64,000 nucleotides of DNA, from positions 30,077,523 to 30,141,522 of the forward strand of contig CM070918.1 in the NCBI GenBank assembly GCA_036417435.1, given 5' to 3'. This document shows, piece by piece, positions 43,501 to 53,289 of this stretch; within the stretch, counting starts at the first letter, position 1; each line of letters opens with the position of its first letter. The notes beneath the pieces are model-generated. The model made no database searches. It worked only from the letters and a program-made list of their open reading frames with translations, and was not told the origin of the DNA. Both the position numbers and the translations under genes were made by a program. This stretch comes from Inia geoffrensis. Its lineage: Eukaryota > Chordata > Mammalia > Artiodactyla > Iniidae.

Positions 43501-46500
43501 TATTTGGGAGATCAAAAGAATTACTCTGCATATGTCCACTTTTTATAAAAATAACACATCTACTAATAGTCACGTAATAGTCACTACTTGTGTGTAACTG
43601 AAAAAATGATGAATGACTGCTCTACAATCTTTACACTGAATTCAAAAACCGTTATCTTTGAAAAGACACCATTCACGGAAGGGTGTACTGCGCTCTCTTG
43701 GGAGATGTGCTATTAAAAGAGTAATTCAGAAGGTCTGAATTTAAACATTTAAAAATCACTACTGTAAGGGTCTCTCCCATCTAGGGTGGAGAGAATAGTC
43801 AACAGGAAGCTATAACACAGGATGCGTAGGGCTCCTCAACAGGAAGAGATCTGAAAAAAGGGAAGACAACAGAGAGAGAAAAGGGAAAGTGGAAAAGAAA
43901 GGTTTTCTTTCCTGTGCTTCCAGCCATCCCATCCCCAATAAAATACAAGAGATACTGGAGTCGTTTACGTGTTATATTAACTACATCATTTAAAGATGAG
44001 AAAACAGTGGTAGATCAAAGTTGAAAATTTTACTTGGAAATGTTATGTTTGCAAATTGAACTTTATCCTAAAAATTCAATGTACATATTTTGGAGTGACT
44101 AAACATTGCATTTGTTGGGTGCACTTTTACTTCAAATACAAAAATAGCAAAAGTATTTGCAGGTTTTTAAAACTGGAATATGGCTTGGTTATGGATTCTG
44201 AGTTTTTCTGCAAAGAATGGGATAAACATTTTATATTCCCCTTTCCTCTGCATATTTTGCCAAAGATGGGTAACTGGCTTACATTACAGTTTCCCAAGTC
44301 TCTAGGAAAGGGTGGGAATCGATGTTGTCTAAATATTAGGAGTGCAAGAATGAACATCAATCCAAATGTTTTTCTTTCCTCAGTTAAGTGGATACAAGAA
44401 TCTTTCAGAGCCAAGCACACAGACACTAAGACATCTGTGCGCCAAGGCAATTCTTTAAATGTAAAACTGTGATACAAATGATCACCATAAAAATTGGAAA
44501 ACCATGTGCATCTACACATGACTCATTTCTACTATTCTTTAACTCCCTTGAATTTGAACCCGAGCCCTTGATTCTGATTTCTTTCTCCTCATACCCACTC
44601 ATTTCTTCTTTGCAAAATCCCTCTCACATCTTGTTCTTCTTGATCTCCTCCTTACTGTAGCTCTTTCTAAAATCAGCACATTAACGTTAGCAATTATCTT
44701 TGAGATCTCAGATTAAACCTTCTTCTCTACAGATAAGAACACTGAGGCCCAGGGTGGTTAATGGGCCCAGGGTGGGCCAAGGTCCAAGACTTAGTGGAAA
44801 AGAGCTAAAACTAGAACTCAGTCTTCTGACTTCCCGCTGTGATAAGGTGCCAGGTTTGTCTCAGTTAATTTTCCATCCTATGCAGAGTTGTGAGTAAAAC
44901 CTCAAAAGACATGATTTATCTTGTGAGCTCTCCTCTTCTCCCAGCAGATGCACGTGATCACCTCAATTTGCCCTTCAAGGCCATTCATCAGCCATCGCTC
45001 TGAGACGAGACTCCCATCACTTTCTGCCACTATCTACAGTATCTCTGTTTTGAATAAGTTATCAGTTTAAGCTCTCTCATGAAGCTTGATGATGACGATG
45101 ATGTGTCTGCGTCTCTGCACACGTTTCTCCCATGTCAAATGCCTTACTATGTGCACCAGTTCTTATCCTTCAAAGGGAAGTCTGCTCCTGTGGGGAGGTG
45201 GTTTTGAGACAATTCCAAATTATCGTCCATTTGTGTATTTTGTTTCTTTCTACTCAAAGGAGTTCCTGTGCTTCACCAGAACATTAGATTCCATCCCTAC
45301 AAAGGGAAATAGAGAGCTTTCCTTCTAAAAGGTCTCATAATTCATGTAATCTATCCTGTCCTGGAATTCATGTTGATGTTTGTTTCACAGCCAATATAAG
45401 TCTATCTGGTGAATACCAACTCAACAGCCTCTTAAGTAAATAATTACAAGTGACTGCCAATATTTATTTCTATCAATTCCAAATGAGAATCTTCCTGCTT
45501 TGATTTTCTTTTCTATGTTAAAAAATTTTTTTCATTTAATATTTCCTACTTTTAATGTCATCTGCCTATAAAATAAAACCAGTACTGTATTGGATCTGTA
45601 TCACTATAACCAAAAAAACAAAGGGATATAGATTTTGATAACAATTATTATTTATGACAAAGAATTTCCTTTACCTGGCTAAGAATTTTCATCCCTGAGT
45701 GCAATAGCTTCTTTGCGGCTTTATAATAAATGGTCTCTGGTTTGTTGTAAATCATAGCATTAGTACACATTAGTTTGAAGTTATCCTATAGAGAAAATAT
45801 TAGGGAGAAATCCATTAAAATGAAACAAAGTACCCTCCTGTCCTGTTTGAAATCATGCAGGTCTTCAAGAAATTAAAAACAACCACCACCACCAAAAAAA
45901 CCCCCCAAAAACAAAAACAAACCAACAAAACCCACTCCCATCCTTTTACTGTTTACTAAGCAACATTAACAGCAATTTATTAAGCTTTAAAACTCACTAA
46001 CAGGGCTTCCCTGGTGGCACAGTGGTTAAGAATCTGCCTGCTAATGCAGGGGACACGGGTTCGAGCCCTGGTACGGGAAGATCCCACATGCCGCGGAGCA
46101 ACTAAGCCCGTGCGCCACAACTACTGAGCCTGCGCTCTAGAGCCTGCGAGCCACAACTACTGAAGCCCACACACCTAGAGCCCGTGCTGCTCAACAAGAG
46201 AAGCCACCACAATGAGAAGCCCGCACACGGCAACAAAGAGTAGCCCCTGCTCGCCGCAACTAGAGAAAGCCCGCACGCAATGAAGACACAAAGCAGCCAA
46301 AAAAAAAAAAAAAGAATTTAAAGTTAAAAAAAAATTAAAAAAATAAAACGCACTAACAAAACGAATACTGCTAAATTACTTTAAATATCCTACTACATTC
46401 CTTTCCAAATTCTTAAACATTCTATAGTAACTATATAAATTTTAGATCACGAGATAAAATTTTAAAATGGGTTTCTTCAGTACAATCTTACTGCACAAAA

Positions 46501-49500
46501 AAGAATTAGAAGAAAATACTTCTGTCTTATATTTAATAATTTTAACTGTGTACTTCATTTAATTAAAAAATATTCTTAGTTTTAAAACAAACATCTTAAT
46601 TCTCCAGTTATGAGTTAAATATTTTACTTCAGATCCTGACTGAAAACTGGGACAATGTTAAATTATCACAATATTTCCTACCAGATTCAAATTAACTGAG
46701 CAAAAATGGCAAAACACTTACACTAATTTTCTTTTAAGTGTCTGGATACTGTTAGAAGCTAAACATAATTTGCAGAATGTTGCAAAATCATGCCAACCTG
46801 AAATAAACCATACAACCTCAAAGAGTTACAACATGTTAACTGCAGTAGGCAAATTATCAAAGCTGTACTTTTGGTTTAAATGTCAAAGTATGCACACGTG
46901 CTGGGGAACTCAATCCCACTGCATATTTTCATGGTTAAGTAATTTTTACATTGTATAAATGTGAGGGCGATTATGTCAAGGCCTTACTAAGTTAAAATGA
47001 TAAAAACCCAACAAAAAATAATCTGAGCCCCAAATTCCTCCTCTGAATTTAAAATGAAACATTCAAGCCCCATTATTTAATAACTAGTGATGACAGCTTA
47101 GAACACTTAATGTAATGAAGATAGGTGGACTGAATATTATTTAAAAGCATATGAGAAGACTGTTCAAGGGTCACAATAAATTTGATATTAAATTTAAAGG
47201 AGATGAAACGAAGTATATGTGGCTCCTCAGTTCTTGACCAAGTCTCTAATCAGTTAGGATTTTGCTAGGTCCTGGATCCCTAAGAATCTGATGAAAGCTA
47301 TGGATTCACTCCTCAAGCACATACATGTAATACAAAGGCGAACACAAAATTTTCATGTCATTTTATAAGGTTCCTGGTCCCCCTAAAGGCTCATCCATGG
47401 CTGCCCAAAGGACCCCAGGTTAAGAACCCTTTTACAGATATTCTGAAAAGCTTCCATTCCATTAAGAATTATTAAATATATATTTGGGGGTAGGGGAAGC
47501 AAATGAGGGGAGACACTAGATGACTATTACACTAAATGACCATTGGTCTCTAACTGGCCAAGACAGTACTGGACTATTCTGATTACAGGTCTGATCTGTT
47601 AAGGCAATTTGTAGATTCCATGAATCTTAACTGCCACGTGCTAGGCTTTACTGGACTTTTGTGTGATGGTACTTCATCATGCATAAAGCTGAATGACCTT
47701 TCTGCATACTTTTCATGTAATAATAAAAAAAAGACCTTGAACAGCCTAATGAGCTGGATAAGCTAATACATGCTACATTGGGCTATTGAATTTTCCTGAG
47801 AAAATAGTAATGTAGAAAACGCCAAAAAGTTAAAAATACTTGTTCACTTCAATTATGATAAATCTTGACCATTTGCTCAAAAACACTTAGGGGGCATACT
47901 TCTACTCCCTCATGTCATCATAACGGAAAGATCCAAGGAAAACTATTCACAAAAAGGAAAAAAAACTGTGAAAAATTTTCCATTAAGCAATATATAATGT
48001 CCAAAATATGCTGAAATAAACAGTTCTAGCCTAATTTTCACCAGATGAAAAGTTGAGAAAAGTTTCCATTTCTTTGAATACAAGAGAATACAATTCAGGT
48101 TTTTCAGAAGGAAATATTATCTATACATTCAAGTTGATGGTAAAGATAGAACTAAATGGTAGTGTTATAAATTTCAACCGATCAACGTGGATGAAAAAAA
48201 AAAGAGACCAAGTAAACGTTTACTGTCTTATTTTCCTTCTGTAACTGATTAGTGTCTAGCCCTAAGGTCAGGTGAACACTACAATGTTCAACCAGAAAAA
48301 ACAAAGATAGAATAGATGCTATCTAAACCAGTTAAGCTCGTAATGGTTTGGTACAGAGAAAATTAAAAAAGAAAACACATGGTTCCTTTTCTTCAGATGA
48401 CTAAAATGTAAAGTATAACTCTGAAACCAACATATCTACCAAGGCTATTTAAAGATGGAAAAAACTTCACCTATAACATTAGGCATATGTATCATCTTGG
48501 TAGCTTGTAGGTTCTTTACTTGTAATTTATAAATTTCTCTTCTTAAAGTTGAAGAAAATATGCTAAACAAGTATAGCCGAAGTGAACGCAGGGAGCAACT
48601 GACTTTCATCAAACTAGAAAATGTAGTTAAACTTATTTATTTATTTATTTATTTTTATTTTTGGCTGCGTTGGGTCTTCACTGCTGCACGCAGGCTCCCT
48701 CTAGTTGTGGTGAGCAGGGGCTACTCTTCATTGCGGTGGCTTCTCCTGTTGCGGAGCACAGGCTCTAGGCGTGTAGGTTTCAGTAGTTGTGGTACGCGGG
48801 CTCAGTAGTTGTGGCTCACGGGCTTAGCTGCTCTGCAGCACGTGGGATCTTCCTGGACCAGGGCACGAACCCGTGTCTCCTGAACTGGCAGGCAGGTTCT
48901 TAACCACTGCGCCACCAGGGAAGCCCCAAGAAAATGTAATTAAATGTCTGTTTAGTATTTCTAGACAAGCCAATTTATTCTCTATTAGGAAGATGTCTAG
49001 AAATAGAAAAACTACTCTCAATCAACTTCCATTAAAATACTGACTATTTGGTTGAGAGTCCGCCTGCCGATGCAGGGGACACGGGTTCGTGCCCCGGTCT
49101 GGGAAGATCCCACATGCTGCGGAGCGGCTGCGCCCGTGAGCCATGGCCGCTAAGCCTGTGCGTCCGGAGCCTGGGCTCCGCAACGGGAGAGGCCACAACA
49201 GTGAGAGGCCCACGTACCGGGAAAAAACAAAAAACAAAAACAAAACAAACAAAAATACTGACTATTCAATATCTTGTTAATAACCTATAATGGAAAATAA
49301 TCTGAAAAAATATATAACTGAAGCACTTTGCTGTACACCTGAAACTAATACAATATTGTTAATCAACTATACTTCAATTAAAAAAATATCAGTATTACCT
49401 GCATTGATCTGAAATTAAAAATCAAACATCTTTTCATTTTAAAGGTTGAGAAAATATTTTATAGAACGCATGAAATTCAAAATTTTACCAAAACCCACAA

Positions 49501-52500
49501 AATAATAAAAGCAGATGGCTTATTTTGTCTGGTTTTTTAATCACCAAGCTCAAAGATGTTTTCTAAGACAAAAAAATACAGATTTTAGGTATTAAAATAA
49601 ACTTGAGAAAGATTCTGAATACCAGACGTGCAGATTTCTGCCAGGATTTTTGTACATATAGGATCCAAAAGTTTGACTCTCAATTGAATAGATATGTTAC
49701 TTTGTAGCACAGCTCAGTCTATTTCTCCAACACGAGGTAAGTAACTAGAGTTACCTTTAGTTCTTCTATGGACTGGTAATCATTGTTCTTGATCTTTTCT
49801 TTCATGGTACTAAAATCCATTGGGTGTTTAATGATCATGGAGTAGCCGGGAGCAATAAAATCAGTCACAGGAAATGAAAAGAAAGCACTTGGGTCTTTCC
49901 TGTGAAGACAGGAAAAAGGCAATTTTATTTCTACCCCAAACAAATCTACTGGTCAAAGAGCATGAGTCAGAGGAAACCCTTCAGATGTAGAATTTGCAGT
50001 AGGCTAATTATGTTTTTCACTGAAAACTGAAGTAACGATTTTAAAGACTAATAACTATTTAATAAGGTTAAGATGCTTTACATACAAATTGTACCCTTAA
50101 GACAGAGAATCTCTTAAAATATGCAGCTTAATTAATTCATAGCATCTCCAACACAGGGAAAGATGAAACAAAATAAGAAATCAAGATTAACTAACCAATA
50201 TCTTGTACTCTGGAAGATTAGTACTATGTATTTTTATCAATCATAGAGGAAAAAAGCAGAAATAATAACAATGAATGCACACCTGCAATCTTCCATATTG
50301 GTTTCTAATTAGGCTTGGACTCTTGGGCCACAGAGCTGTTGCTTCCTCATGAGTACAGCTGGCCCTCTGTATCCGTGGGTTTTTCAATGTGGATATGGAG
50401 GGCTGACTGTATTCACTGGACTGCTGTCATTTTATATAAGGGACCTGAGCATCCTTGGATTCTGGTATCTACGGGGGCTCCTGGAATCAATCCCCTGTGG
50501 ATACCAAGGGATGACTATATATATTTTCTTAATCAACGGATACAACTTCTATTGTGTGTGTGTGTGGGGGGGTCTCAAAAAACTGACATTAAAAAGGTCC
50601 TCATAATACCCCCAAACTTGAGACCCAGTGCTTTCCATCATAGGTTCTTAACTCTGGCTGTGCATGAGAATCATTAGAGGAGCTTTAAAAAAATTCCAGT
50701 GGGGTGGGAGGCTTACCCTAGACCCACTACATGAGAATCTCTTATAGGAGGGTGGTCCAGGCAATGGTTTTTCTAGGGTTGAATTTTGGTATTTCCAGGA
50801 TAGACAGGGTTGAGAACCACTGCTCTATAAGATTAGTTCATTAGACTGTTATTTTCCTCTGGAAATCTGGCATATCAAAGCTTTCTTACTCCAAATAATC
50901 ACATCAATAAAAATGGTTATTATTAAATAAATATATTTATTATTATTTAAAAATAAGAATAGCAACAATTTAAAAGATGTATTTACCACATGCCAGGGCC
51001 AGTGGTATGGAATTGAAGTATTTTATATCTAATCCTCACAAAAGCCATCAAGGAGGTGGTATCCTCACTTAGAGATGAGAATACTGAGGCTCAGAGGTCA
51101 AATGATTTGTTCTAGGTCATAAATCTGATAAAATACAGAGATGGAATCTGAATTTAGGTGTGTGTGAACCTGCCTTTGTTCTTCCTGCAGGAGGCCTAAG
51201 CAGTGAGATTAAAAAGTACCAAGAATAAGCAAAAAAGTCCAATCTGGAACTTATACATCCAAATGCATATTATCCATGAAAGCTACTGTGAATAACACCA
51301 TGAAGCATCTCTGGAGGGCCTCTTCAGAGCAAATTATCTATACCTCCTAAAATCAGTCATTTTAATATAGAGTCCCACTTGGTTTGACCAAAAATGCTAT
51401 TATTAAACTTGGTCAACTATATTCTTTACCAGCATTTGCGCTGAGCCTCAAGGGTGAAGAATCATTGAGGCTATTCCAAAAAAACGTGGCTCTGGGTTCT
51501 AATTCCCAAAATGTTCTGAGCTACGTGAACATCCTTAGACTAAGAGAGACCCTGATAAGTAGATTTCTTTTAAGGAGACGTCATTACCCTACGTTCCGGT
51601 CTTACGTTGTAAGAAACAAAATTAAAAGGTAGCCAAAATGCTTTATAGTCATACATTCTAATTGAGTTGGAATGCTTAATACTTACCTGTTCACTCCTCT
51701 GGGACAAGTAATGAATGATTTACTCAAGTGTAAAGACTTGAGATGTAAATATCTCAATTGTTCTGTAACACCAAAAAGGAAGAGATGCCACTAATTTCTG
51801 ATTTTCACTGCCAAGCTGAATTGGTGTTGAATACAGATAGCAGTAGAGGCTTTACCTTAAAAAATTATTTATGATATGTTCTGGGGTTGACATATAAAGC
51901 CAACATGGTAAGAAGAAAACTCACTGTTAGAATGCATGCCCTATACCCATGAATCCTCTGCCAATAATGTAAATGTCTTTGAGTTGAGAATTCAAATTCT
52001 GAGTAAAGAGAGGTATCAAAACAAATATTTTAATGAAGATCATGCTATTCTTTTCTAAGAACTTAACATTAGTGTTATCAAGATATTGTAATTTTTAGAA
52101 CAAATTTCTGCATTTAAGAGAGGGTCACAAATCTTATTTATGGCATTTTGTCTCTTCTCCCAGACTTGGTAATTGTTGAATATTGACAGCAGTGATAAGC
52201 ACTGCACAAACATACAGAAGGTGTGTTAATGTACTAGCAAATGGAAATATCTATATTGTTTAATCCTGGTTTAAAGCTTTAACATCAGAAGTTACTTTAG
52301 ATTAAGGAGAAATTTGCCATTAAGAGTATTAAGTAACACTCTTCAAGCTGCCATTTAAAACAAACCAAATGAGAACATCTAGAAGTCAGCCTCTTGGAGT
52401 ACTTCTATTGCCAGGCAAAGTATTTATCATCCACTTTAAAATCAAGTACATTTGGATACAGGCCATAAAATATGGCTTTAACAAATAATACTAATAAAAA

Positions 52501-53101
52501 GACATGGTTTGGATACTGTATTTCCCATTTCAATTTCCATAGTATAAAAATGTTGGAAAAAACATTCACCTCTGCAGTTGTCTCATCAGTTGATTCAAAG
52601 CTTCTTGAAGGGGTGTCTGTTCTACTTCTAAAGAAGAAAGGAAAAGAGTGTTTTAAAAAGAAAGATTCTAGAGAATATTGTTTAGCTTATTTTCTTTCTA
52701 TACATGACATCTCATACCCATCATTAAATATCTCAGAAAAATTCCACTTATCTTTCAAATATCGTAAAGTATGAGAATATCAAGTTTAAAACTGAAGCTA
52801 ATATAAAGCTCTTAAGCAGTGATATAAATAAGAAAACGTAAAAAGAAAATTAATTTAACAGCTTTTAAACTTTAACTTAAAAGCTAAAAACCCAGTCACT
52901 TTCCCTGGCTACCATCTTTAAAATAATTTCAGCCTCCTCATTCAGGACAGTTAATTCAGAGTTATTCCAACCTTCTTGTTTGGCTAAAGAGCTTGCAAGA
53001 GGCTTCTCAGGAGGCAAGTCTAATCCTACAGGGGCCTGACACTGGAGGTCTTTTTCTGCCTCATTGTCCACGCGGTCCCGATCTCGCTTCTTTTTATCTT
53101 C
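28498..53101 (-). CDS. BRD7: Bromodomain-containing protein 7, 3' 15 coding exons (5' end outside window)
   Basis: Nuclear acetyl-lysine reader; known as a subunit of the PBAF SWI/SNF complex and a p53 cofactor and tumour suppressor. Fifteen GT-AG exons on the - strand join in frame to 565 residues plus TGA. The human protein is 651 residues, so exactly about 86 N-terminal residues are missing to the right. In window numbering: basic stretch EDKKKRDRDRV (1-11; nuclear-localisation region), bromodomain (about 48-150) with FPVTDFIAPGYS (ZA loop), HPMDFSTMKEKI and acetyl-lysine-binding Asn125 in IYNKPET (Asn211 in full numbering), then the BRD7/BRD9-specific domain (about 200-440), a coiled-coil-like segment (LDETTKLLRELQEAQNERL, about 461-479) and the C terminus ECGPDGI. 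No truncation or missing key residue. Tail to tail with ADCY7. I compared it with the human protein from memory only. Confidence 0.97.
28693..28880 (-). other. BRD7: Possible alternative BRD7 last exon with intronic AATAAA and genomic A19
   Basis: If the donor at 28880 is not used, the frame adds GTCPVSPGEWRAKCE and stops at 28834-28836. On the same strand AATAAA follows at 28734-28729, and 17 nt later a genomic run of 19 A (28711-28693). The layout mimics an mRNA 3' end inside the last 327-nt intron. It may be a functional intronic poly(A) site or a chance or retroposed A-run. Confidence 0.35.
28881..29024 (-). CDS. BRD7: BRD7 exon: C-terminal region
   Basis: 144 nt, residues 500-547: EQVTNNLKELAQQVTPGDIV, YGVRKAMGISIPSPV, then FVDLTE before donor GAAG|gtacgt. 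Joined on both sides through split codons. Confidence 0.95.
29089..29110. repeat. A22 homopolymer
   Basis: Twenty-two A on the + strand, a T-run in the BRD7 sense, about 65 nt upstream of the exon acceptor at 29024. Confidence 0.85.
29243..29386 (-). CDS. BRD7: BRD7 exon: coiled-coil-like segment
   Basis: 144 nt, residues 452-499: EAEVFQRKLDETTKLLRELQ then RPPPNMICLLGPSYREMHL. The Leu/Glu-rich heptad-like stretch suggests a helix for protein contacts. Donor CTTG|gtatgt. Confidence 0.96.
29688..29799 (-). CDS. BRD7: BRD7 exon: linker region
   Basis: 112 nt, residues 415-451: IAEIEPTGHLDSNNQDRL then ALRAVANFGAPVEVFDTE. Acceptor AAAGCAG; a second AG lies 7 nt inside but would shift the frame. 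Donor AAG|gtaagt. Confidence 0.94.
30480..31100 (+). mobile_element. L2 LINE, 5'-side fragment, sense
   Basis: ACAAATGACACCTGCCGGTC, GCATCTGACACTGCTGGACT and CCAAGGTTCTGTTCTTTGGC follow the L2 order. Diverged and non-coding, in a BRD7 intron. Confidence 0.55.
31240..31755 (+). mobile_element. L2-like LINE fragment
   Basis: Pyrimidine-rich LINE-like text continuing the fragment to its left and ending AGGAGACACTCAATAAATAT, as L2 ends do. Assignment is tentative. Confidence 0.45.
31840..31896 (-). CDS. BRD7: BRD7 exon, 57 nt
   Basis: Nineteen codons, phase 0 on both sides: SSPEDENQTKILDTAKEME. Being a multiple of three, it could be skipped without a frameshift. Acceptor CTTATAG, donor GAG|gtgatt. 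Confidence 0.92.
32300..32620 (-). mobile_element. Old L1 fragment, antisense
   Basis: GGAACTGCTGGATCAAAGGG followed by TATTGCCATATCAAC is the reverse of old mammalian L1 3' sequence. Decayed. Confidence 0.5.
33478..33589 (-). CDS. BRD7: BRD7 exon: BRD7/9-specific domain
   Basis: 112 nt: (S)IHEFLATCQDYPYVMADSL then LDVLTKGGHSRTLQELEM. The pattern FLATCQDYPYVMAD is typical of BRD7 and close to BRD9. Donor ATG|gtaaga. Confidence 0.96.
33880..34835 (+). mobile_element. L2 LINE, about 950 bp, sense
   Basis: Long co-linear L2 match: GAGGTCTAATAGGCTCAAAA, CTGGAGTCCTCCTTGACTTT, TCAGGGCTTTTGCACAGCTA, CAAAGCCTTCCTTGACTACC and a closing GCATGGATGAATA. The best-preserved L2 in the window. Confidence 0.75.
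35710..35845 (-). CDS. BRD7: BRD7 exon with TG-repeat 3' splice site
   Basis: 136 nt, residues 313-357 plus two bases: YLNYGPYSSYAPHYDSTFAN, KDDSDLIYSTYGEDSDLPSD. Its acceptor is preceded by (TG)7 and T5 then ATCAACAG, a weak pyrimidine tract. Skipping would shift the frame since 136 is not a multiple of three. Confidence 0.96.
35859..35872 (-). repeat. (TG)7 repeat adjacent to a BRD7 3' splice site
   Basis: Seven CA units on the + strand, so (TG)7 in the BRD7 sense, followed by T5 and ATCAACAG at the acceptor of the exon 35710-35845. A TG-T arrangement at an acceptor is known to modulate exon inclusion in CFTR. Confidence 0.85.
36103..36452 (+). mobile_element. Long CHR-type SINE
   Basis: Begins GGGGCTTCCCTGGTGGCACA, contains repeated CCACAACTACTGA units and ends in AAATAAATAAAT. 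Flanked by near-identical duplications (AATACTGATT..TTCAG) at 36086-36102 and 36453-36468. Confidence 0.92.
36587..36694 (-). CDS. BRD7: BRD7 exon, 108 nt
   Basis: Residues 277-312: EPGYCPVRLGMTTGRLQSG then NTLQGFKEDKRNKVTP. A multiple of three, but with split codons at both ends (phase 1). Flanked by oppositely oriented CHR SINEs in the two adjoining introns. Confidence 0.96.
36968..37114 (-). mobile_element. CHR-1-like short SINE, reversed
   Basis: Reverse of a tRNA-derived SINE: GGCCGCACCCCGCAGCATGT, GGGATCAAACCTGCGCCCC, ending CAGCCAGGGAAGTCCT. The head matches the CHR family; the tail differs from the long and whale-type forms. Confidence 0.8.
38080..38440 (+). mobile_element. L2-like LINE fragment
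   Basis: TTAAGGAAGCCCTCTCTGAC and AACGTTAAGGGGGACTTGTC followed by AACAATAAATAATGG resemble the L2 3' end. Diverged. Confidence 0.45.
39177..39252 (-). CDS. BRD7: BRD7 exon, 76 nt
   Basis: Residues 252-276: CEFERRKPDGTTTLGLLHP, VDPVVG. Acceptor ATTGCAG, strong donor GAG|gtaagt. Confidence 0.95.
39905..40028 (-). CDS. BRD7: BRD7 exon, 124 nt
   Basis: Completes Lys210 and encodes KDKDVLEDTFKSNNVEREQE then LDRIVKESGGKLTRRLVNSQ. Acceptor TTTTCAG, donor CAG|gtgatc. Confidence 0.95.
40029..41035 (-). other. BRD7: BRD7 intron without recognised elements
   Basis: About 1 kb between two coding exons. AT-rich; no SINE, LINE or exon seen. Confidence 0.5.
41036..41220 (-). CDS. BRD7: BRD7 exon: post-bromodomain linker
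   Basis: 185 nt, residues 149-209 plus two bases: ERIQSLKQSIDFMADLQKSR, then a Ser/Asp/Glu-rich linker including SQSGEDSGCW, ending NKENK. The donor is AAA|gtaaag; only this cut keeps the Lys run in frame with the next exon. Confidence 0.95.
42340..42780 (-). mobile_element. Old L1 fragment, antisense
   Basis: GGACATTTAGCTTATTTCCA, AATACTAGATCAAAGGGAAT and ACCAAACTGCTTTCTAG follow reversed old-L1 3' sequence. In the BRD7 intron between exons at 41220 and 45675. Confidence 0.6.
43268..43462 (-). mobile_element. MIR SINE, antisense
   Basis: ACACCTACTGAGTGCTCACT, AAGGTTACATGGCCTGCATA and CAGCCAGGACCTGAACC are the reversed MIR hallmarks. Confidence 0.65.
44735..44850 (-). mobile_element. MIR SINE fragment, antisense
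   Basis: AGAACACTGAGGCCCAGGGT then AAAACTAGAACTCAGTCTTC, a reversed MIR core with an internal short duplication of CCCAGGGTGG. Confidence 0.5.
45675..45785 (-). CDS. BRD7: BRD7 exon: bromodomain helices B-C
   Basis: 37 codons, phase 0: DNFKLMCTNAMIYNKPETIY then AAKKLLHSGMKILSQ. Asn125 in IYNKPET is the conserved acetyl-lysine anchor. Acceptor CTATAG, donor CAG|gtaaag. Confidence 0.97.
46003..46344 (+). mobile_element. Long CHR-type SINE
   Basis: Full head GGGCTTCCCTGGTGGCACAG with an intact B-box-like GGTTCGAGCC, ending in A-rich tails. Duplicated target AAAAC(T/G)CACTAACA at 45989-46002 and 46345-46358 with one mismatch. Confidence 0.92.
46359..48615. other. BRD7: BRD7 intron without clear elements
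   Basis: AT-rich unique sequence. A possible old hAT terminus ends GGTTAAGAACCC near 47418; otherwise nothing recognised. Confidence 0.4.
48632..48928 (-). mobile_element. Long CHR-type SINE, reversed
   Basis: Starts with a TTATTTATTT tail complement and ends CGCCACCAGGGAAGCCCC. Target duplication AGAAAATGTA(G/A)TTAAA at 48616-48631 and 48929-48944. Confidence 0.92.
49049..49251 (+). mobile_element. Short CHR-type SINE, 5'-truncated
   Basis: Begins at TGGTTGAGAGTCC, lacking the first roughly 20 bases of the head, and ends in an A/C-rich tail. Perfect 15-bp duplication AAAATACTGACTATT at 49034-49048 and 49252-49266 shows that the truncation happened at insertion. Confidence 0.92.
49297..49385 (+). 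mobile_element. L1 3'-end scrap
   Basis: GAAGCACTTTGCTGTACACC, TGAAACTAATACAATATTG and CAACTATACTTCAATTAAAA are typical of the end of a ruminant/whale L1. Confidence 0.7.
49755..49899 (-). CDS. BRD7: BRD7 exon: bromodomain ZA loop
   Basis: 145 nt, residues 63-111: RKDPSAFFSFPVTDFIAPGY then HPMDFSTMKEKIKNNDYQS. The ZA loop and helix A of the bromodomain are intact. Acceptor TTCACAG, donor AAG|gtaact. Confidence 0.97.
50356..50517 (+). mobile_element. MER2/Tigger-like DNA transposon fragment
   Basis: Begins CAGCTGGCCCTCTGTATCCG and ends GGATACCAAGGGATGACTA: imperfect terminal inverted repeats with TA at the edges. Internally GACCTGAGCATCCTTGGATT. Deleted in the middle and non-coding. Confidence 0.7.
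50540..50565. repeat. Short GT microsatellite plus G run
   Basis: Alternating TG units near 50555-50565 followed by seven G. Confidence 0.6.
50640..50825 (+). mobile_element. MER5-type hAT element
   Basis: GGTTCTTAACTCTGGCTGTG at one end and GGTTGAGAACCACTGCTC at the other form the palindromic ends of the MER5 family. Confidence 0.65.
50985..51170 (-). mobile_element. MIR SINE, antisense
   Basis: GATGAGAATACTGAGGCTCA, TTCTAGGTCATAAATCTGAT and the upstream TCCTCACAAAAGCC fit reversed MIR. Confidence 0.65.
51180..52569 (-). other. BRD7: BRD7 intron without recognised elements
   Basis: AT-rich. No SINE or exon seen between the MIR fragment and the 58-nt exon. Confidence 0.45.
52570..52627 (-). 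CDS. BRD7: BRD7 exon, 58 nt: bromodomain helix Z
   Basis: Completes Glu44 and encodes VEQTPLQEALNQLMRQLQ plus two bases of Arg63. Acceptor CTTTAG, donor GAG|gtgaat. Confidence 0.94.
52972..53101 (-). CDS. BRD7: BRD7 first exon in window: basic NLS region
   Basis: 130 nt, residues 1-43 plus one base: EDKKKRDRDRVDNEAEKDLQ then LPPEKPLASSLAKQE. Corresponds to human residue 87 onward. The donor AAG|gttgga is weak at +3; reading through it stays open for 31 more codons before a stop near 52877. Confidence 0.94.
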
Positions 53102-53289
53102 CTAAATGGAACAAAGGGAGATAATTTAGAAATACTCCAGAATCAATACCTCTAAAACAAATCATTTTAATTTCAGTGGAAAAAAAGAAGACACCACTGA
53201 AAAGACTATTAATAATGAAATCTTAATGTATTTTACTGCCATCTACTGGAAAATGAGAGAATAATATGTTCATAAAGGGGAAAAAAAAA

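Noticed and set aside
46003..46080. tRNA-like head with A/B-box sequence
   Set aside because: It is the tRNA-derived head of a CHR SINE and continues directly into SINE body, so it is not a tRNA gene.
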